This document shows, piece by piece, positions 21,266 to 31,264 of a DNA stretch of 64,000 nt (position 1 is its first letter; each line of letters starts with the position of its first letter). Origin of the DNA: Sabellastarte sp. h YS-2021 (Eukaryota > Annelida > Polychaeta > Sabellida > Sabellidae); NCBI GenBank assembly GCA_964017235.1, contig OZ024929.1, positions 29,757,464-29,821,463 on the forward strand. Direction: 5' to 3'. The notes beneath the pieces are model-generated. The model made no database searches, was not told the DNA's origin, and saw only the letters and a program-made list of their open reading frames with translations. The position numbers and the translations under genes are program-made.

Positions 21266-22179
21266 AAGCCATTGCTGACTTCCTCCTGCACTTGTTTCTG
21301 GACAAGAAGTTGCAACCAGGCACTATTGATGGCTACAGATCAGCCATTGCTGACAAACTGGGCAATTCCGCCATTAATGTCAGTAAGGATGAAAATCTCA
21401 CTCGTCTCCTGGATAGTTTCCATAGAGTCAGACCCAAGGTCAGGAGGGGCATACCCTCCTGGAACCTTTCTCTGGTGCTTCACCAGCTGACAAAGGCTCC
21501 CTTTGAACCCCTAAAAGAGGCCTCCTTGAAACATCTGACTTTCAAGACTGTTTTCTTGTTGGCCTTAGGTTCTGGTAAACACAGGAGTGAGATCCATGCT
21601 TGGTTACATAAGAACATCAGACACCAGTCAGACTGGTCTAAGGTGTCTTTGTACCCCTCACCCAGCTTCCTATCCAAGAACCAGCTGGCTAAGGAAGGTC
21701 CGGATAGTGTGGCTCCAGTGGTCATTCCAGCCCTGGCACCATCTCTGGATAGGTCACTCAAGGGTGACAGGTCCTCATGTCCAGTTAGAGCCCTGCGCTA
21801 CTACTACTACAGGACTGCAGATCTCAGGCAGAATAAGGAGTTAGTCTTTGTCTCCTTCAAGAAGGGCTTTGACAAAGACATCTCACCTGCCACCATCTCC
21901 TCATGGATCAAACAGACTGTGATTCTGTGCTATGAGCTCTCTGACCAGGCGGCCCTCACCTTACATCAGGTTAAAGCCCATGATGTTAGGGCCTTTGCTG
22001 CATCTAAGGCTTTCCAATCAGGGATCTCCTTAGATCAGATCTTGTCAGCCTGCCACTGGAAGTCTCACAACACCTTCACCCAATTCTATTTGAAGGATGT
22101 TGCCTGGGCTGACTCAGAGCTTTTCCACCTGGGACCTGTAGTGGCTACCCAACAGGTGCACCACCAGGCCCAGAAGTGA
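20725..22179 (+). CDS. DIRS A tyrosine recombinase, about 484 aa
   Basis: This enzyme would integrate the circular DNA copy without target duplication. The frame is open from 20518, but the only ATG before the conserved domain is at 20725, giving 484 residues, a usual length. The first 130 codons overlap the polymerase ORF in another frame. The SAM-like N-terminal core starts near residue 135 (SEAVAARIEAPQRRSTRSV). The catalytic set is complete: Arg287 (GKHRSEIHAW), His419 and Arg422 (AHDVRAF), His444-Trp445 (CHWKSH) and nucleophile Tyr455 (TQFYLKD). There are no internal stops. The stop lies about 185 nt before the internal complementary region. Confidence is high for identity and moderate for the start. 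Confidence 0.93.
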   Translation: MLKVAPATSGPVCHQVQQQTATVCVTGARPPGLGSGCTQPLLGGPGPIRLPTGSHLGQSGGEAPGLPLQQNNSDCSRVAQHALVLGPGGNVKPDPTVSALHTKPSVSALQPGPSQEPVESEPTCLAPRASAIKEQGFSEAVAARIEAPQRRSTRSVCEAKWTIFTKWCLSNQVDFRAPPLKAIADFLLHLFLDKKLQPGTIDGYRSAIADKLGNSAINVSKDENLTRLLDSFHRVRPKVRRGIPSWNLSLVLHQLTKAPFEPLKEASLKHLTFKTVFLLALGSGKHRSEIHAWLHKNIRHQSDWSKVSLYPSPSFLSKNQLAKEGPDSVAPVVIPALAPSLDRSLKGDRSSCPVRALRYYYYRTADLRQNKELVFVSFKKGFDKDISPATISSWIKQTVILCYELSDQAALTLHQVKAHDVRAFAASKAFQSGISLDQILSACHWKSHNTFTQFYLKDVAWADSELFHLGPVVATQQVHHQAQK

Positions 22180-22363
22180 GGAGATATTGTATATATGTAA
22201 ATGTGTACATATTGTAAATATGTTAAATATGTACATAATGTAAATATTTGTTGTACATATATTTTCTCTGACCCTAGGTCAAATGGGCCTGTACTATTTT
22301 GTTTTATTATGAGTTCACATAAGTCCCTAGCTGCTTACCCGCCTACCAAGTGGTAGTTATTCA
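22180..22363 (+). other. DIRS A 3' untranslated spacer
   Basis: AT-rich with 'tgtaaatatgt' and 'tgtacatatt' repeats just after the recombinase stop. No further coding. Confidence 0.6.
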
Positions 22364-22460
22364 GCAATTGTCCATTGGATAGGATGTATTAATGCAATAA
22401 AATTGCAAATTTAATAAGTAAATTAAATTTTTTTAAGTTAATACCCTATCCAATGGACAG
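22364..22460 (+). repeat. DIRS A internal complementary region
   Basis: The left half ('caattgtccattggatagga' through 'gcaataaaa') is the complement of the element's left edge. The right half ('ttgcaaatttaataagtaaa' through 'taccctatccaatgg') is the complement of its right edge. In DIRS replication this region templates joining of the ends into a circle. It fixes both element boundaries. Confidence 0.93.
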
Positions 22461-22520
22461 GCAAGGCCCACCCAACCGGCCCCGCTATCAGCTTACTAGG
22501 GGTCTTACTAGGACTAGACA

Positions 22521-22735
22521 CGAAAAAGATGCTATGACGTCACGATGTCTAGACAGGAAGAGGAAGTACGATGCGCCACCTGGCAAATGCACTCTCCTGG
22601 CCGGTCCTGCCGGTATTATATACAGGACGTCTTTTTCTCACGTTTGGCGGGACCGGTCGCGCCGACCGGTAAAGCAATTGTCCATTGGATAGGGTATTAA
22701 CTTATAAAAATTTAATTTACTTATTAAATTTGCAA
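22521..22735 (+). repeat. DIRS A right inverted terminal repeat
   Basis: Reverse complement of 16755-16927, from 'cgaaaaagatgctatgacgt' to 'ccattggatagggtatta', followed by a right-end-specific 40-nt AT-rich extension ending '...aaatttgcaa'. It has an 11-nt insertion (around 'ccggtcctgcc') and three or four substitutions relative to the left copy. Confidence 0.9.
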
Positions 22736-24390
22736 ATTTCTTCAGATGGGACAAGTTCTTTTTTATTTTTTATGCAATTTCCTCTTGCTTGAAGATTTAC
22801 TTCATTTTTAACACTGAAACTGTCGGCAGTCATACTAGCTCCGGCAGGGACAGTTTACATGTTACTAGGCGACAAAGGAAAGCATGGAGACAATTCGATT
22901 GTCACAAAGCTTATCACTCGTCGGGTTCATATAGCCAGGCGTTTGGTAGCAAAGATCTCACCACATCATGCTCTGCCGAATAGGTCACTGGTTGGAATCC
23001 CCTATGGTGGCAGACATCATTGATTTTCTTGGATGCTACATCGTGGGCAAGTTCCGGATGGAGAGTTGATGTTTTACACCGTTTAATTCCTCCGGTGAGG
23101 TGCAGTCGCGGAGGAAAATACCTACATGACGTCATCCGAAGACAATCGAGTTTCCATACCTCCCAAAAGGTCTGGAATCGGGTTGTCAGATGACCGGAGT
23201 GGTGTTTTATCTCAGTAATTAGCTTTTCCTTCTGTGGTGTTATGCAGGGTTTCTGCTGGAAACCGGCACCGGTACATAAAACCTAGTTACCCATTTTAAG
23301 ATTTTATTCAAGAATACAGGTTCTCTGTTTTCTTGCAGCATAATCAGGTCAAATCTTAGGATACAATAATTTTGGAGTTATATAGCAGGACCTCTGTCAG
23401 GAGGTCTTCAAGAATTTAAGGATTAACAGAAATCTCATAGAATATCCAGTTCTACACTAGCACCTTGGACTGTGTACAGTATTTTCAATTACAGTCTGCA
23501 ATAATTCTGGATGTTTTTGGGCAGTGCGTTGACAGTTCTTCAATTTGTTACTCATCAGGAGTGTTACAAGTGGTACTTTTTTCTATCTTATCTCTTAGAT
23601 GATTTTGGTAGAATAAAGTGAATTTTTCACTCTTAATGAGGTTTTCTCCTGCTGAGTTCTTGGTCAGATGTCCAGGAAAACTTCATTTTATGAATTCGGG
23701 TGTATAGTGTTTCTTCTGTCTGGGAAGGAGCAAACTCTTACACATGGCTAGAAATGGGATAAGTGCCCCAGGGCAGTTTTTGTTCCCATTATTAGTCCTC
23801 TAACACTGTTACAAACTCACCTCCTCTGTAAGACTTAGAGGGGTTAGGAGTAATCTTTAGGAAGAATTTTTGTCCAATAGTGGCAGATATTCTACACCTT
23901 ACATCTTAATATAGTAAGAGGATAATTGTTCAACCATACTTTACCTTTCACACATACCTTTCATACAGAAGCGACAGTAGCAGGAAGGATTACTTTTTCA
24001 TATTCCTAAAGCAGTTGTGGATATGTGTTTTAAATAAATGAATAAAATGCGGGAGGCATCAGTTTGCATAAAAGCTGTGTATGAAATGATCGACAAAAGG
24101 GCGATAACACCCTTAAGATGGTGATATCGCTACAATTTTACAGTTTATCGGTTGTGATAAGCTGGGAAGAGATGGCTACCACTAATAGTTGAGGTAAATA
24201 AGCCTAATTAAGTACCTTATTTTCATATTGTTGGGTTTTTCGCGAGTTGTTACTTGTAAATGAATAGGTGTGTTAACTCGTTTCCTTACAGTTGCATTCT
24301 TCCATAGCCAGATTCACGCGAATTTTTATCTTCACTTCCCTGTTGATGACATTTCACACCGGTTCACTGCCTGTTTGCTATGTTAGTCCA
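22736..24390 (+). pseudogene. DIRS B decayed gag and polymerase N-terminus
   Basis: By position between the gag start (16577) and the RT remnant this should be the old gag and the beginning of the polymerase ORF. Only short frames survive and no motif could be matched with confidence. The label is inferred from element order. Confidence 0.4.
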
Positions 24391-24399
24391 TGGTGAGGT

Positions 24400-24760
24400 T
24401 GTGGGATCTATAAGAACGCATCATGCTTTACCAGTATATAGACCATTTCATTGCTTTGCTCTTGGAAATGGTTTATTTTCGACTTTACTATTGTATCAAC
24501 GGATAGTGAACCTGATGGCTGCAGTAGAAGGCATTGGGTGTCACCAGCTTATATACATTGAAAAAAAAAACATCTTGTCTAAAGCACCAGGATTTTTAGT
24601 TTGGATTGCAGATTCCACCTTAGGGTACATCTTTACTCATAGCAAAGCATTTTCTCCGGCTAATGGTTTCTAAGGAAGCCATTTTTTTGGTGGCGGTATG
24701 GCTTCATAGGAGAAAACAGTGCCATTGGGTCATTTGTTTATCAGGTAACCCCAAGGCTAT
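24400..24760 (+). pseudogene. DIRS B reverse transcriptase remnant
   Basis: One frame (about 24380-24673) reads YRPFHCFALGNGLFST followed by LMAAVEGIGCHQLIYIE. This aligns with the DIRS A RT around QFKALPFGLSTAP and LMALQKGIRNHQYLDD. The YxDD core is lost. Stops and shifts follow at once. Confidence 0.6.
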
Positions 24761-24805
24761 CTGCTAATGTACCACAGATACCACACATAATACACAGTTT
24801 TTGTA

Positions 24806-25280
24806 ATGTACCAGTTTTTCTGTTCTCAGGTTCTCAGGGATCATCTTCAGTGGTGGAACGACTTTTCAAATTTGCGGGAGCTCCCATTACTTCATCAGAA
24901 GGAGCACAATCTCCTTCTGTTATTAGATGCTTTCTTTAAGGGTTGGGATGCACAATTATGGCATCAAACAGCCAGTGGTCTGTTGTATCATGAGGGGTCA
25001 AGACTCCACATTAACAGGGCTACTACCTTTAGAATCATTTGGAAGTCTGATTCGGATTCTGAATCTGTTGATTTCCACAGACAGTTCTCCAGTGGTTTCC
25101 TATCTGAACAGGTAGGGAGGTACCCACTTTCAGGAATGTGTTTCCTTATCTGAAGAATCATTCCTTGGACGAATGCCATGGGTTCAGATTCAGGCATATC
25201 ACTTCCCAGGGTATACAAATGTTCTAACAAATTCTTTGTTCATGAGAGTCAAGATGATTCAAATTGAATGTGTTTTGGAT
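24806..25280 (+). pseudogene. DIRS B RNase H remnant
   Basis: LRDHLQWWNDFSN...LLLDAFFKGWDAQL...SRLHINR parallels DIRS A LHPHLRWWLEESN...FTDASNEGWGAHL...SKLHINH. The Asp of the first motif is kept as LDA. A frame change near 25030 is followed by PVVSYLNR-stop-GGTHFQ (about 25090), matching the A segment around the six-G run but with the two glycine codons intact. Next comes QIQAYHFPGYTNVLTN, equivalent to HHIPGRLNVIAD. Confidence 0.7.
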
Positions 25281-25369
25281 GACTTTTGAATCTTCTATTC
25301 TGATTCAGGTGTTCAATCAAATCTGTCTTTGATTACAATCACCAATGATGGATTTATTTTGCAACTAGT

Positions 25370-25750
25370 TTGAACCACAAGCTTGTCTTTTTCAACGTTT
25401 CTTGGGATGGACTGGACAGTTTGTTTGGTCCTGTGACCTTGATTCTTCAGGTGATGCAGGTGAATCATTTGGCTTCTAAGGCTCCTTTGGTTTTTCAACA
25501 TGTAGTCATTCCTGCTTTGGAACCTTCTTTAGATCATGCTTTGGTGCAAGATAGGTTTCTTTGTCCAGTGAGAGCCTTGAGAGGTTATTTTGATAAGACA
25601 AAAGATCTCAGGAAAGGCAAGAAATTCTTTTTGTAGCTATTAAGAGGTGCTACTTCAAGATTTTGGTGCAGAATCATCTTGATTGCATCAGAGTGGCTAG
25701 GGATGTCTTTTTGGGATCTAGTGAATCTGTTCCACAAAGGTTCCTTTTAA
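25370..25750 (+). pseudogene. DIRS B rearranged methyltransferase-like and recombinase pieces
   Basis: A frame starts like the methyltransferase block (SWDGLDSLFGPVTLILQV). It then switches without warning to recombinase sequence (HVVIPALEPSLD, FLCPVRALRGYFDKTKDLR), matching DIRS A VVIPALAPSLD and SCPVRALRYYYYRTADLR. After 25640 it returns to methyltransferase-like sequence. The order does not match the element map, so a recombinase fragment has been moved or converted into this position. Confidence 0.6.
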
Positions 25751-25799
25751 GGCTTCCCTTGTAGGTGAGTTCAATCATTATGCCATTGGTATCCAACAA

Positions 25800-26270
25800 C
25801 CTGAATCTTAAGCTTCCAGTGTATGTGTTTCCTTGCCTTAGACTGTGGGGCTTGGGGAACAGATGCATTACACATTTCTTGGGAAGATCTGGACAGCTTT
25901 GTGTTTGTTCCAGTGGCTCTCATTCCTCAGGTGACTCAAGATGATCACCTACAGGTGCAGAATCATCATGATTGCACCAGGATAGCGTCACCTCTGTGGG
26001 TTCAAGTCCCACAAGTGGCAATTCTGAGGACCTGTCCCAATATGACCCTGGATGTTGAACGGGACGTAAAACCCCAACTTTGACTTTGCACCAGGATAGC
26101 CAAGGATTCTTCAGGTGATTTAGAAGATGGCCACCTTCAGGTGCAGATTCATCATGATTGAATCATGATGGTCATGGTGGATGTTCTTGGTTGTGGGGCC
26201 TGGTAGATCTATCCACAAACCTCCATCTGAGGCTTCTTTGTGGTGAACATCTCAGATAATTCTTTTCTAC
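25800..26270 (+). pseudogene. DIRS B methyltransferase-like remnant, reiterated
   Basis: WGTDALHISWEDLDSFVFVP (about 25855) corresponds to DIRS A VDALSLSWEDLDPYAFPP. The phrase 'caggtgcagaatcatcatga' recurs at 25954 and in variant form at about 26139, so part of the block is duplicated around a family-B retroposon. Confidence 0.65.
25975..26087 (+). mobile_element. family-B tRNA-type SINE inside DIRS B
   Basis: 'gtgggttcaagtcccac' (25996) is a good polymerase III B box. Some 60 bp on, 'gttgaacgggacgtaaaacc' and 'ccaactttgac' form the family tail. 'gcaccaggatagc' stands on both sides (25974 and 26088), a likely target duplication. Confidence 0.7.
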
Positions 26271-26274
26271 AGGT

Positions 26275-27080
26275 AGCAAATTTCCTTAACTATTTCTTTA
26301 AGGAAAAGAATCTAAAGCTATCTACTATTGCTGGTTACAGAATAACAATTGTAGATTGCTTTACTTGAAGGGTAATAAGTTTCCAGAACTCTTCAGTTGT
26401 ATAGATTGTTGACATGTTTCTCTAGAGACAATCCAGTGCCCAGTAGGTTAAGCCTTCTTTACCTTTTGTCTCTGGTCTTGTTTGGTCTCACCAGACAGCC
26501 TTTTGAGCTTTTTGAGAAAGATTTCTTGGAGGTTATTAACTTTCACAACGATTTTTCTTTTGACTTTGGCATCAGGCAAAGGAAGAAGGGTAATTTTTGT
26601 TAGCATTGTCTTCCCTTACTTAAAAGGAGTATTGCTCACAAATGGCTCTAGCCATTTATTACCCAAGAATCAGTTGGCTTCGGATGGGCCTACTTCAGTT
26701 AAGCCGGTCGATATGCCAGCTCTCAATCACTGGGACAGCAGTTTTACTCAAGATAGATCTCTTTGTCTTGTGAGGTTTTGAAATAGTTTTACTTGGGACA
26801 AAGGATTCAATGAGGAATTTTATGTCTTGTCTGTGCCTAGTTAGGAAGGCTTTACAGCAGATATTTTCAGGTCAACTATCTTATCTTGCTGTAGGCAGAC
26901 TAGCTTTTTGACTGAGGAGAAGTCAAATTCTGACTCTCAACAGCAGCGAGTCAAAGCAAGAATCATTAGGTTTTAGTATAGTGTTTCTGTATATGAATTT
27001 TCAGATGCCTGTTACTGGAAACCATAACTTTTTCACCAATTTTCAGTCTCACCTGCTTGGTTTGCTTGTGGTCAGACTTT
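26275..27080 (+). pseudogene. DIRS B tyrosine recombinase remnant
   Basis: Pieces in several frames match DIRS A: FLLTLASGKGRR for FLLALGSGKHRS, LLPKNQLASDGPTSV for FLSKNQLAKEGPDSV, QDRSLCLVRF for GDRSSCPVRAL, and DACYWKPHNFFTNF for SACHWKSHNTFTQF. The HxxR motif has become RVKARIIRF, and the Tyr codon is not preserved. The enzyme is dead. Confidence 0.75.
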
Positions 27081-27676
27081 GATATGGTGTCCTACAGTTT
27101 TGTTATCTTATAAGTATATGTGTGATACCTATTTTGATACTTTAGTATGCATTTGCATCTGTATGTCTGTCATACTATCTGTCTTTATATTAGGCAGAAT
27201 TGTTGACTTCATTCAGGCTTGGAATTACACAATATGCTGATGACACTTCCAATATTTGTGTCAGCTGTGTAGGTGTTGGATGTTTGTCTAGATACAGCCT
27301 TCAACTGTGGCAATAACTGTCAGTTTGTGAGAACTTCAACTACATACTATGATTTAGGGGATCTGTATGGTATGTGGTGACTGTTGGAAGTTTATATGTT
27401 GTTGTATGCATGTAAATTTCAATGTAGACTTCTCATATTGTTTTAGTTGTAGGCTAGGTAGTGAGTCTCTGTAATGATTACTTCTTTCCTACAACAGCAA
27501 CAACAACAACAACAAGGCTGTGTTGTTTTGTTGTGCTCAACAGTTCAACTGCCTCATCTGGGAGGTGAGTTTGGATCTGAATGCCTATAGGTTTGTGCTG
27601 TGTATGATAGCTGTGCAGAGTGGTGTACTGGGTCTTTAAATTCTAGTACTGCCCTCCTTCCATGAAGGCTGCATTC
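27081..27676 (+). other. DIRS B 3' non-coding region
   Basis: No coding similarity. Contains a caa-rich microsatellite at about 27496-27517. Confidence 0.5.
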
Positions 27677-27780
27677 AGCAATGGTCAGGAAATGGTAAGT
27701 GTATTTTTCGCAATAAAATTGAAAAATTTTGTTGTAATTTTAATTTTTATTAGATAAATACTTACCATTGCCTGACCAGG
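27677..27780 (+). repeat. DIRS B internal complementary region
   Basis: 'caatggtcaggaaatggtaa' to 'gcaataaaa' complements the left edge at 16304-16345. 'ttgaaaaattttgttgtaat' to 'taccattgcctgacc' complements the right edge at 27980-28035. The joint reads CAATAAAA/TTG, as in DIRS A. Confidence 0.92.
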
Positions 27781-27832
27781 ATAGTCCCCCCCTACCTCCC
27801 CGCAGATTCAGTACTAGGGGAGTATTTTCTGC

Positions 27833-28035
27833 CACAAAAATAATGAAGGTTGTTTACTAGCGTGGTCACATGACCACTAGGGGGACATGCTAGTTCACAC
27901 TCACTCACTGGCCTCTTAAGGTATCTTAAAACGTTTCTCAACTTTGGCCAGTGAGTTGGATGGCACCAACATATAGCAATGGTCAGGAAATGGTATTTAT
28001 CTAATAAAAATTAAAATTACAACAAAATTTTTCAA
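27833..28035 (+). repeat. DIRS B right inverted terminal repeat
   Basis: Reverse complement of 16304-16480, including 'gtggtcacatgaccac', with a right-specific extension 'taaaaattaaaattacaac' ending '...tttttcaa'. Confidence 0.9.
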
Positions 28036-29200
28036 ATTTCACCATTACCGCTCTAACGATAAAAAAAATATTATAGCTAGCCTTCTTAAGTTTGCAGGAT
28101 ATATTAATAACCATGAAATGTTTCCTGGGAATATTTTTGGCCTCATTTTGAAAAACAAGATGGCCGCCATGGACGTTTATTCTACTTTAAACAAGGATTT
28201 TTGTTGGCCCCCTAGAGCAAAGGGTATTATAGGTGGAGATCAAATTTGCAGGATATGTTCCTCATTATAAAACCTCATTTTGAAAAACAAGATGGCCGTC
28301 ACAGGTGTTTCTTTGTCAGTCATGAAAAGTGCTTATATCTCCCTTGTTATTGGTCCTACAGGTTTGGGATGGTAAACCAACCTGTAGGAAATCATGGGCT
28401 GAGAATCTTTTGGTGTGGTCAGATTTGACCTTTGACCGCTCCTTCAAGGTCAAACAAGGATAGCCAAACTTGAAAGTGCTTATAACTCGCTTATTATTGG
28501 TCCTAGAGGTTTGGGATGGTAAACAGACATATAGGAAATCAGGGGCTGGGAATCTGTTAATGTGGTCCGATTTGACCTTGGACCCCTCCTTCAAGGTCAA
28601 ATGAGGATAGCCAAACTTAAAAGTGCTTATAACTCGCTTATTATTGGTCCTAGAAGTTTGGGATGGTAAACCAACCTATAGCAAATCATTGGCTGGGAAT
28701 CTATTGGTGTGGTCAGATTTGACCTTGGACCCCTCCTTCAAGGTCAAACAAAGATGGCCAAACTTAAAATTGCTTATAACTCGCTTATTATTGGTCCTAC
28801 AGGTTTGGGATGGTAACCAACCTATAGGAAATCATGGGCTGGGAATCTTTTCGTGTTGTCGGATTTAACCTTGGACCCCTCCTTCAAGGTCAAACAGGGA
28901 TAGCGAAACTTAAAAGTGCCTATAACTCGCTTATTATTGCTCCTAGAGGTTTGGGATGGTAAACCATCCTATAAGAAATCATGGGCTGGGAATTTTTTGG
29001 TGTGGTCAGATTTGATCGTTTGACCCCTCCCTCAAGGTCAAATAAGGACAGCCAAACTTAAAAGTGCTTATAACTCACTTATTATTGGTCCTAGAGGTTT
29101 GGGATGGTAAACCAATCTATAGGAAATCATGGGCTGGGAATGTTTTTGTGTGGTTGGATTTCACCTTGGACCCCTTCTTCAAGGTCGAGCGAGGATATTG
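28036..29200 (+). repeat. dispersed repeat with six 147-bp tandem units
   Basis: Continues the family interrupted by DIRS B. The phrase ggtcctagaggtttggga recurs at 28352, 28499, 28646, 28793, 28939 and 29087, a 146-148 bp period. Each unit contains 'aggaaatcatgggctggga' and 'cccctccttcaaggtca'. Open frames across units have no protein likeness. Confidence 0.9.
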
Positions 29201-31006
29201 CATTTGCAGTATTTCTTTAAATATGTTTTAGTCTACTTTTTACACTTAGACAATTACCTTGTTACTTTCCTTCATAATACCATTTGCAGGGCACAACTTT
29301 TTTGTCCTTTCCTTCTGTCAGCTTCGGAATTTCTTTCGAACATGCTGTTCAATTACCATTTACTGTACTTCTGTACAGCACTTTCCCTGATCATTATGCT
29401 TTCCTCACATTATTACCTTCACAAATCAAAAAACACTCAGTCAGCTGACACAGTGCCCGTTCACGGGCACTCTCCTCTTGTTTTTTTCATTCAATGAAGT
29501 TATACAACAAGTAAATCTAAGAAGATAGTAAAATATGAAAAGACAAACAGCAGGCCTGTATGATAGATATTCTAAAAACTATCAGTTGAAGATCAATGTC
29601 CTTAGGCGGGGGGAAAAGTTTCGGGCAGGGTGTATTATTTTCTAGAAAATCCCCCCCCGGGTCGAATATTTTTGGGGGGAAGATTTACCATTACACCGTG
29701 ACCTTAATCTCCCAATATTTAAGAACTTGTATCCATCTTAAGATCAGAAATGGACTTTTGGGCCAGTGTAAACCCTTTTGCTCTAAAACTTGTTTTCCTA
29801 TGCAGTCATAATTTTACTTGATATCATTTTAAATATTTTATCTTCAACTGGAAACTATTTTATTCAAAATCTCAAAAAGGGCTTGACAGATTTATTCAAA
29901 TTTATTGTAACTGGTAATATCAGTGTACGTTAAACTCTAATAACATGGATACTGGCTTTCAGATTTTAAATTTTTTGGTAGTATCACAAAATAGCTTGTC
30001 TGATTTTTAAAGTTCACATTTACTATCTGGATATAACTTCTCTCAATTAGTCCAGAAGCCAAATGGGCGCATTAGGCCCAAGCGTGTTTTGTTGCTATTA
30101 TAAATTTTTTTGTTGATTTAGCATCTCTAACCTGTCCTAAAATGGAAAATCAGCCAGGTGTCAGCTTGGCACCCTTGAGGAAAATTTGAAAGCCACAAAA
30201 ACAGAATGGCCACCATAAATTATGGAAAATTTCATTTTTTACTCATATCTTTGCTTCTAATGTTCCTAAGCACACAATCTTGGTGTCTAAGTCTAGATTT
30301 CTGGGATCAAGGAATCTGTTCTGTTATAAAAGGTTTAAATGGAACATAAATATCTTATTTGCAGGATTACCTCAGTTTAATTGCCAAAAATTTACAAACC
30401 TTTAAGATTAATACATAAATACCATCATATTAAAACAATTCATTGCAATTAAATGTTCCCTTAAAAATGTAAATGCCATGTTCTATCCAGATTTTTATTT
30501 AATTAGGTAAAACAAGTTGTCTCCTTGGGGTATAATTTAACAAAGTACAGTAAATTAGAGAGAGAAAAATAGTAATCTCTAGAAGCGCGAACCTTGCTAG
30601 AGCTGCCACATAAAAACTATCACCCCATGCCAGCCAGCGCTGAAAAATCCTTGTGCAAAGAATAATTTCTCTAATTGGTAAAATGATAGTTATCAAGTCT
30701 CTGACTTTCCTGAAACTTATGTACGCAATGTTGGTCCTCCTAAATGTTGCATATGCTACATAAATAATTAAGAAAGTTCTGGAGCACATTAAAAACCAAG
30801 AATAGTACTGTCACACCTGGAACAGGATCTTCCGGAAGGGGACTAAAGTTGACAAATGTGTCATGCTTAAATGATGCCTACTTGGGCACTTTGCTTTTGT
30901 GTAAAAAATTTAACATTAAAATAAACCTAATTTTTTTACTCACTTATCACTGTTGGAATATTGGGAAAATATAACAATTACATTGTCCTTTTTTTCAAAG
31001 AACTTC
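29201..31006. other. intergenic, no gene seen
   Basis: AT-rich. The gtcagctgac palindrome recurs at about 29438 next to 'gtgcccgttcacgggcac', a 9-bp-arm hairpin. 29605-29690 has opposed C and G runs. A 96-codon minus frame at 30499-30789 has no recognisable similarity and is not called a gene. Confidence 0.4.
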
Positions 31007-31264
31007 TTAACAGTTGATGTGGGGGCCACGGTGGCAGAGTGGTAACACCTCCCACCTCTGCGGCCGGGGTTCGATCCCCGTCATGGCCGTAAGTGGGAAA
31101 GCTGGTAGTTGCTTGCTGTTGGTCGGCAGTTTACAGTACACAACCCTAGCGAACTCTATGTACTGGTTTCCTCTGCCCTTCGAACTACCCGTCGTGATAT
31201 GACCTGTACAGTGTTGAAAGCGACGTAAAACCCCAAATAAATAAACAAATTAACAGTTGATGTG
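31007..31264 (+). mobile_element. tRNA-Gly-like SINE (family A), 15-bp TSD
   Basis: The body is 31022-31249, and the TSD 'ttaacagttgatgtg' lies at 31007-31021 and 31250-31264. The head 'ggccacggtggcagagtggt' holds an A box and 'ggggttcgatcccc' is the B box. The tail ends 'gcgacgtaaaacccc' and an aaataaacaaa run. It lacks the ctctcg bases of the anticodon arm seen in other copies. Confidence 0.95.

Larger units (their letters stand above)
16745..22735 (+). mobile_element. DIRS A: nearly intact DIRS-type retrotransposon, 5.99 kb
   Basis: Boundaries follow from the internal complementary region (22364-22460). Its left half complements the element's left edge ('ttttattgcg...') and its right half complements the right edge ('...aaatttgcaa'), so the circle joins CAA to TTTTATTG. 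Inverted terminal repeats (about 16755-16927 and 22521-22711) differ at only a few sites plus one roughly 11-nt insertion. Coding order is gag, cysteine-rich segment, RT, RNase H, methyltransferase-like region, tyrosine recombinase. It lies in the same orientation inside DIRS B. Open frames of 631 and about 484 codons and similar ITRs indicate a recent insertion. Three frame interruptions remain and are described separately. Confidence 0.95.
16304..28035 (+). mobile_element. DIRS B: decayed DIRS retrotransposon, host of nested DIRS A
   Basis: The ends are inverted terminal repeats (16304-16480 and 27833-28035). An internal complementary region at 27677-27780 equals the complement of the left edge joined to the complement of the right edge, which is the signature of DIRS elements. 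Removing nested DIRS A leaves about 5.74 kb, close to full length. Remnants of gag, RT, RNase H, methyltransferase-like and tyrosine recombinase coding appear in order, apart from local rearrangement, all broken by stops and frameshifts. No target duplication is seen, as expected for this class. The flanks match one repeat family whose related unoccupied site lies at 11570-11600. Confidence 0.9.

Noticed and set aside
28623..28868. Repetitive 81-codon frame with LLITRLLLVLEVWDG repeats
   Set aside because: The repeat is simply the 147-bp unit (49 codons) translated; units elsewhere carry stops.
30499..30789. 96-codon minus frame with hydrophobic stretches
   Set aside because: No family recognised, no promoter or exon context, and low-complexity AT-rich surroundings.
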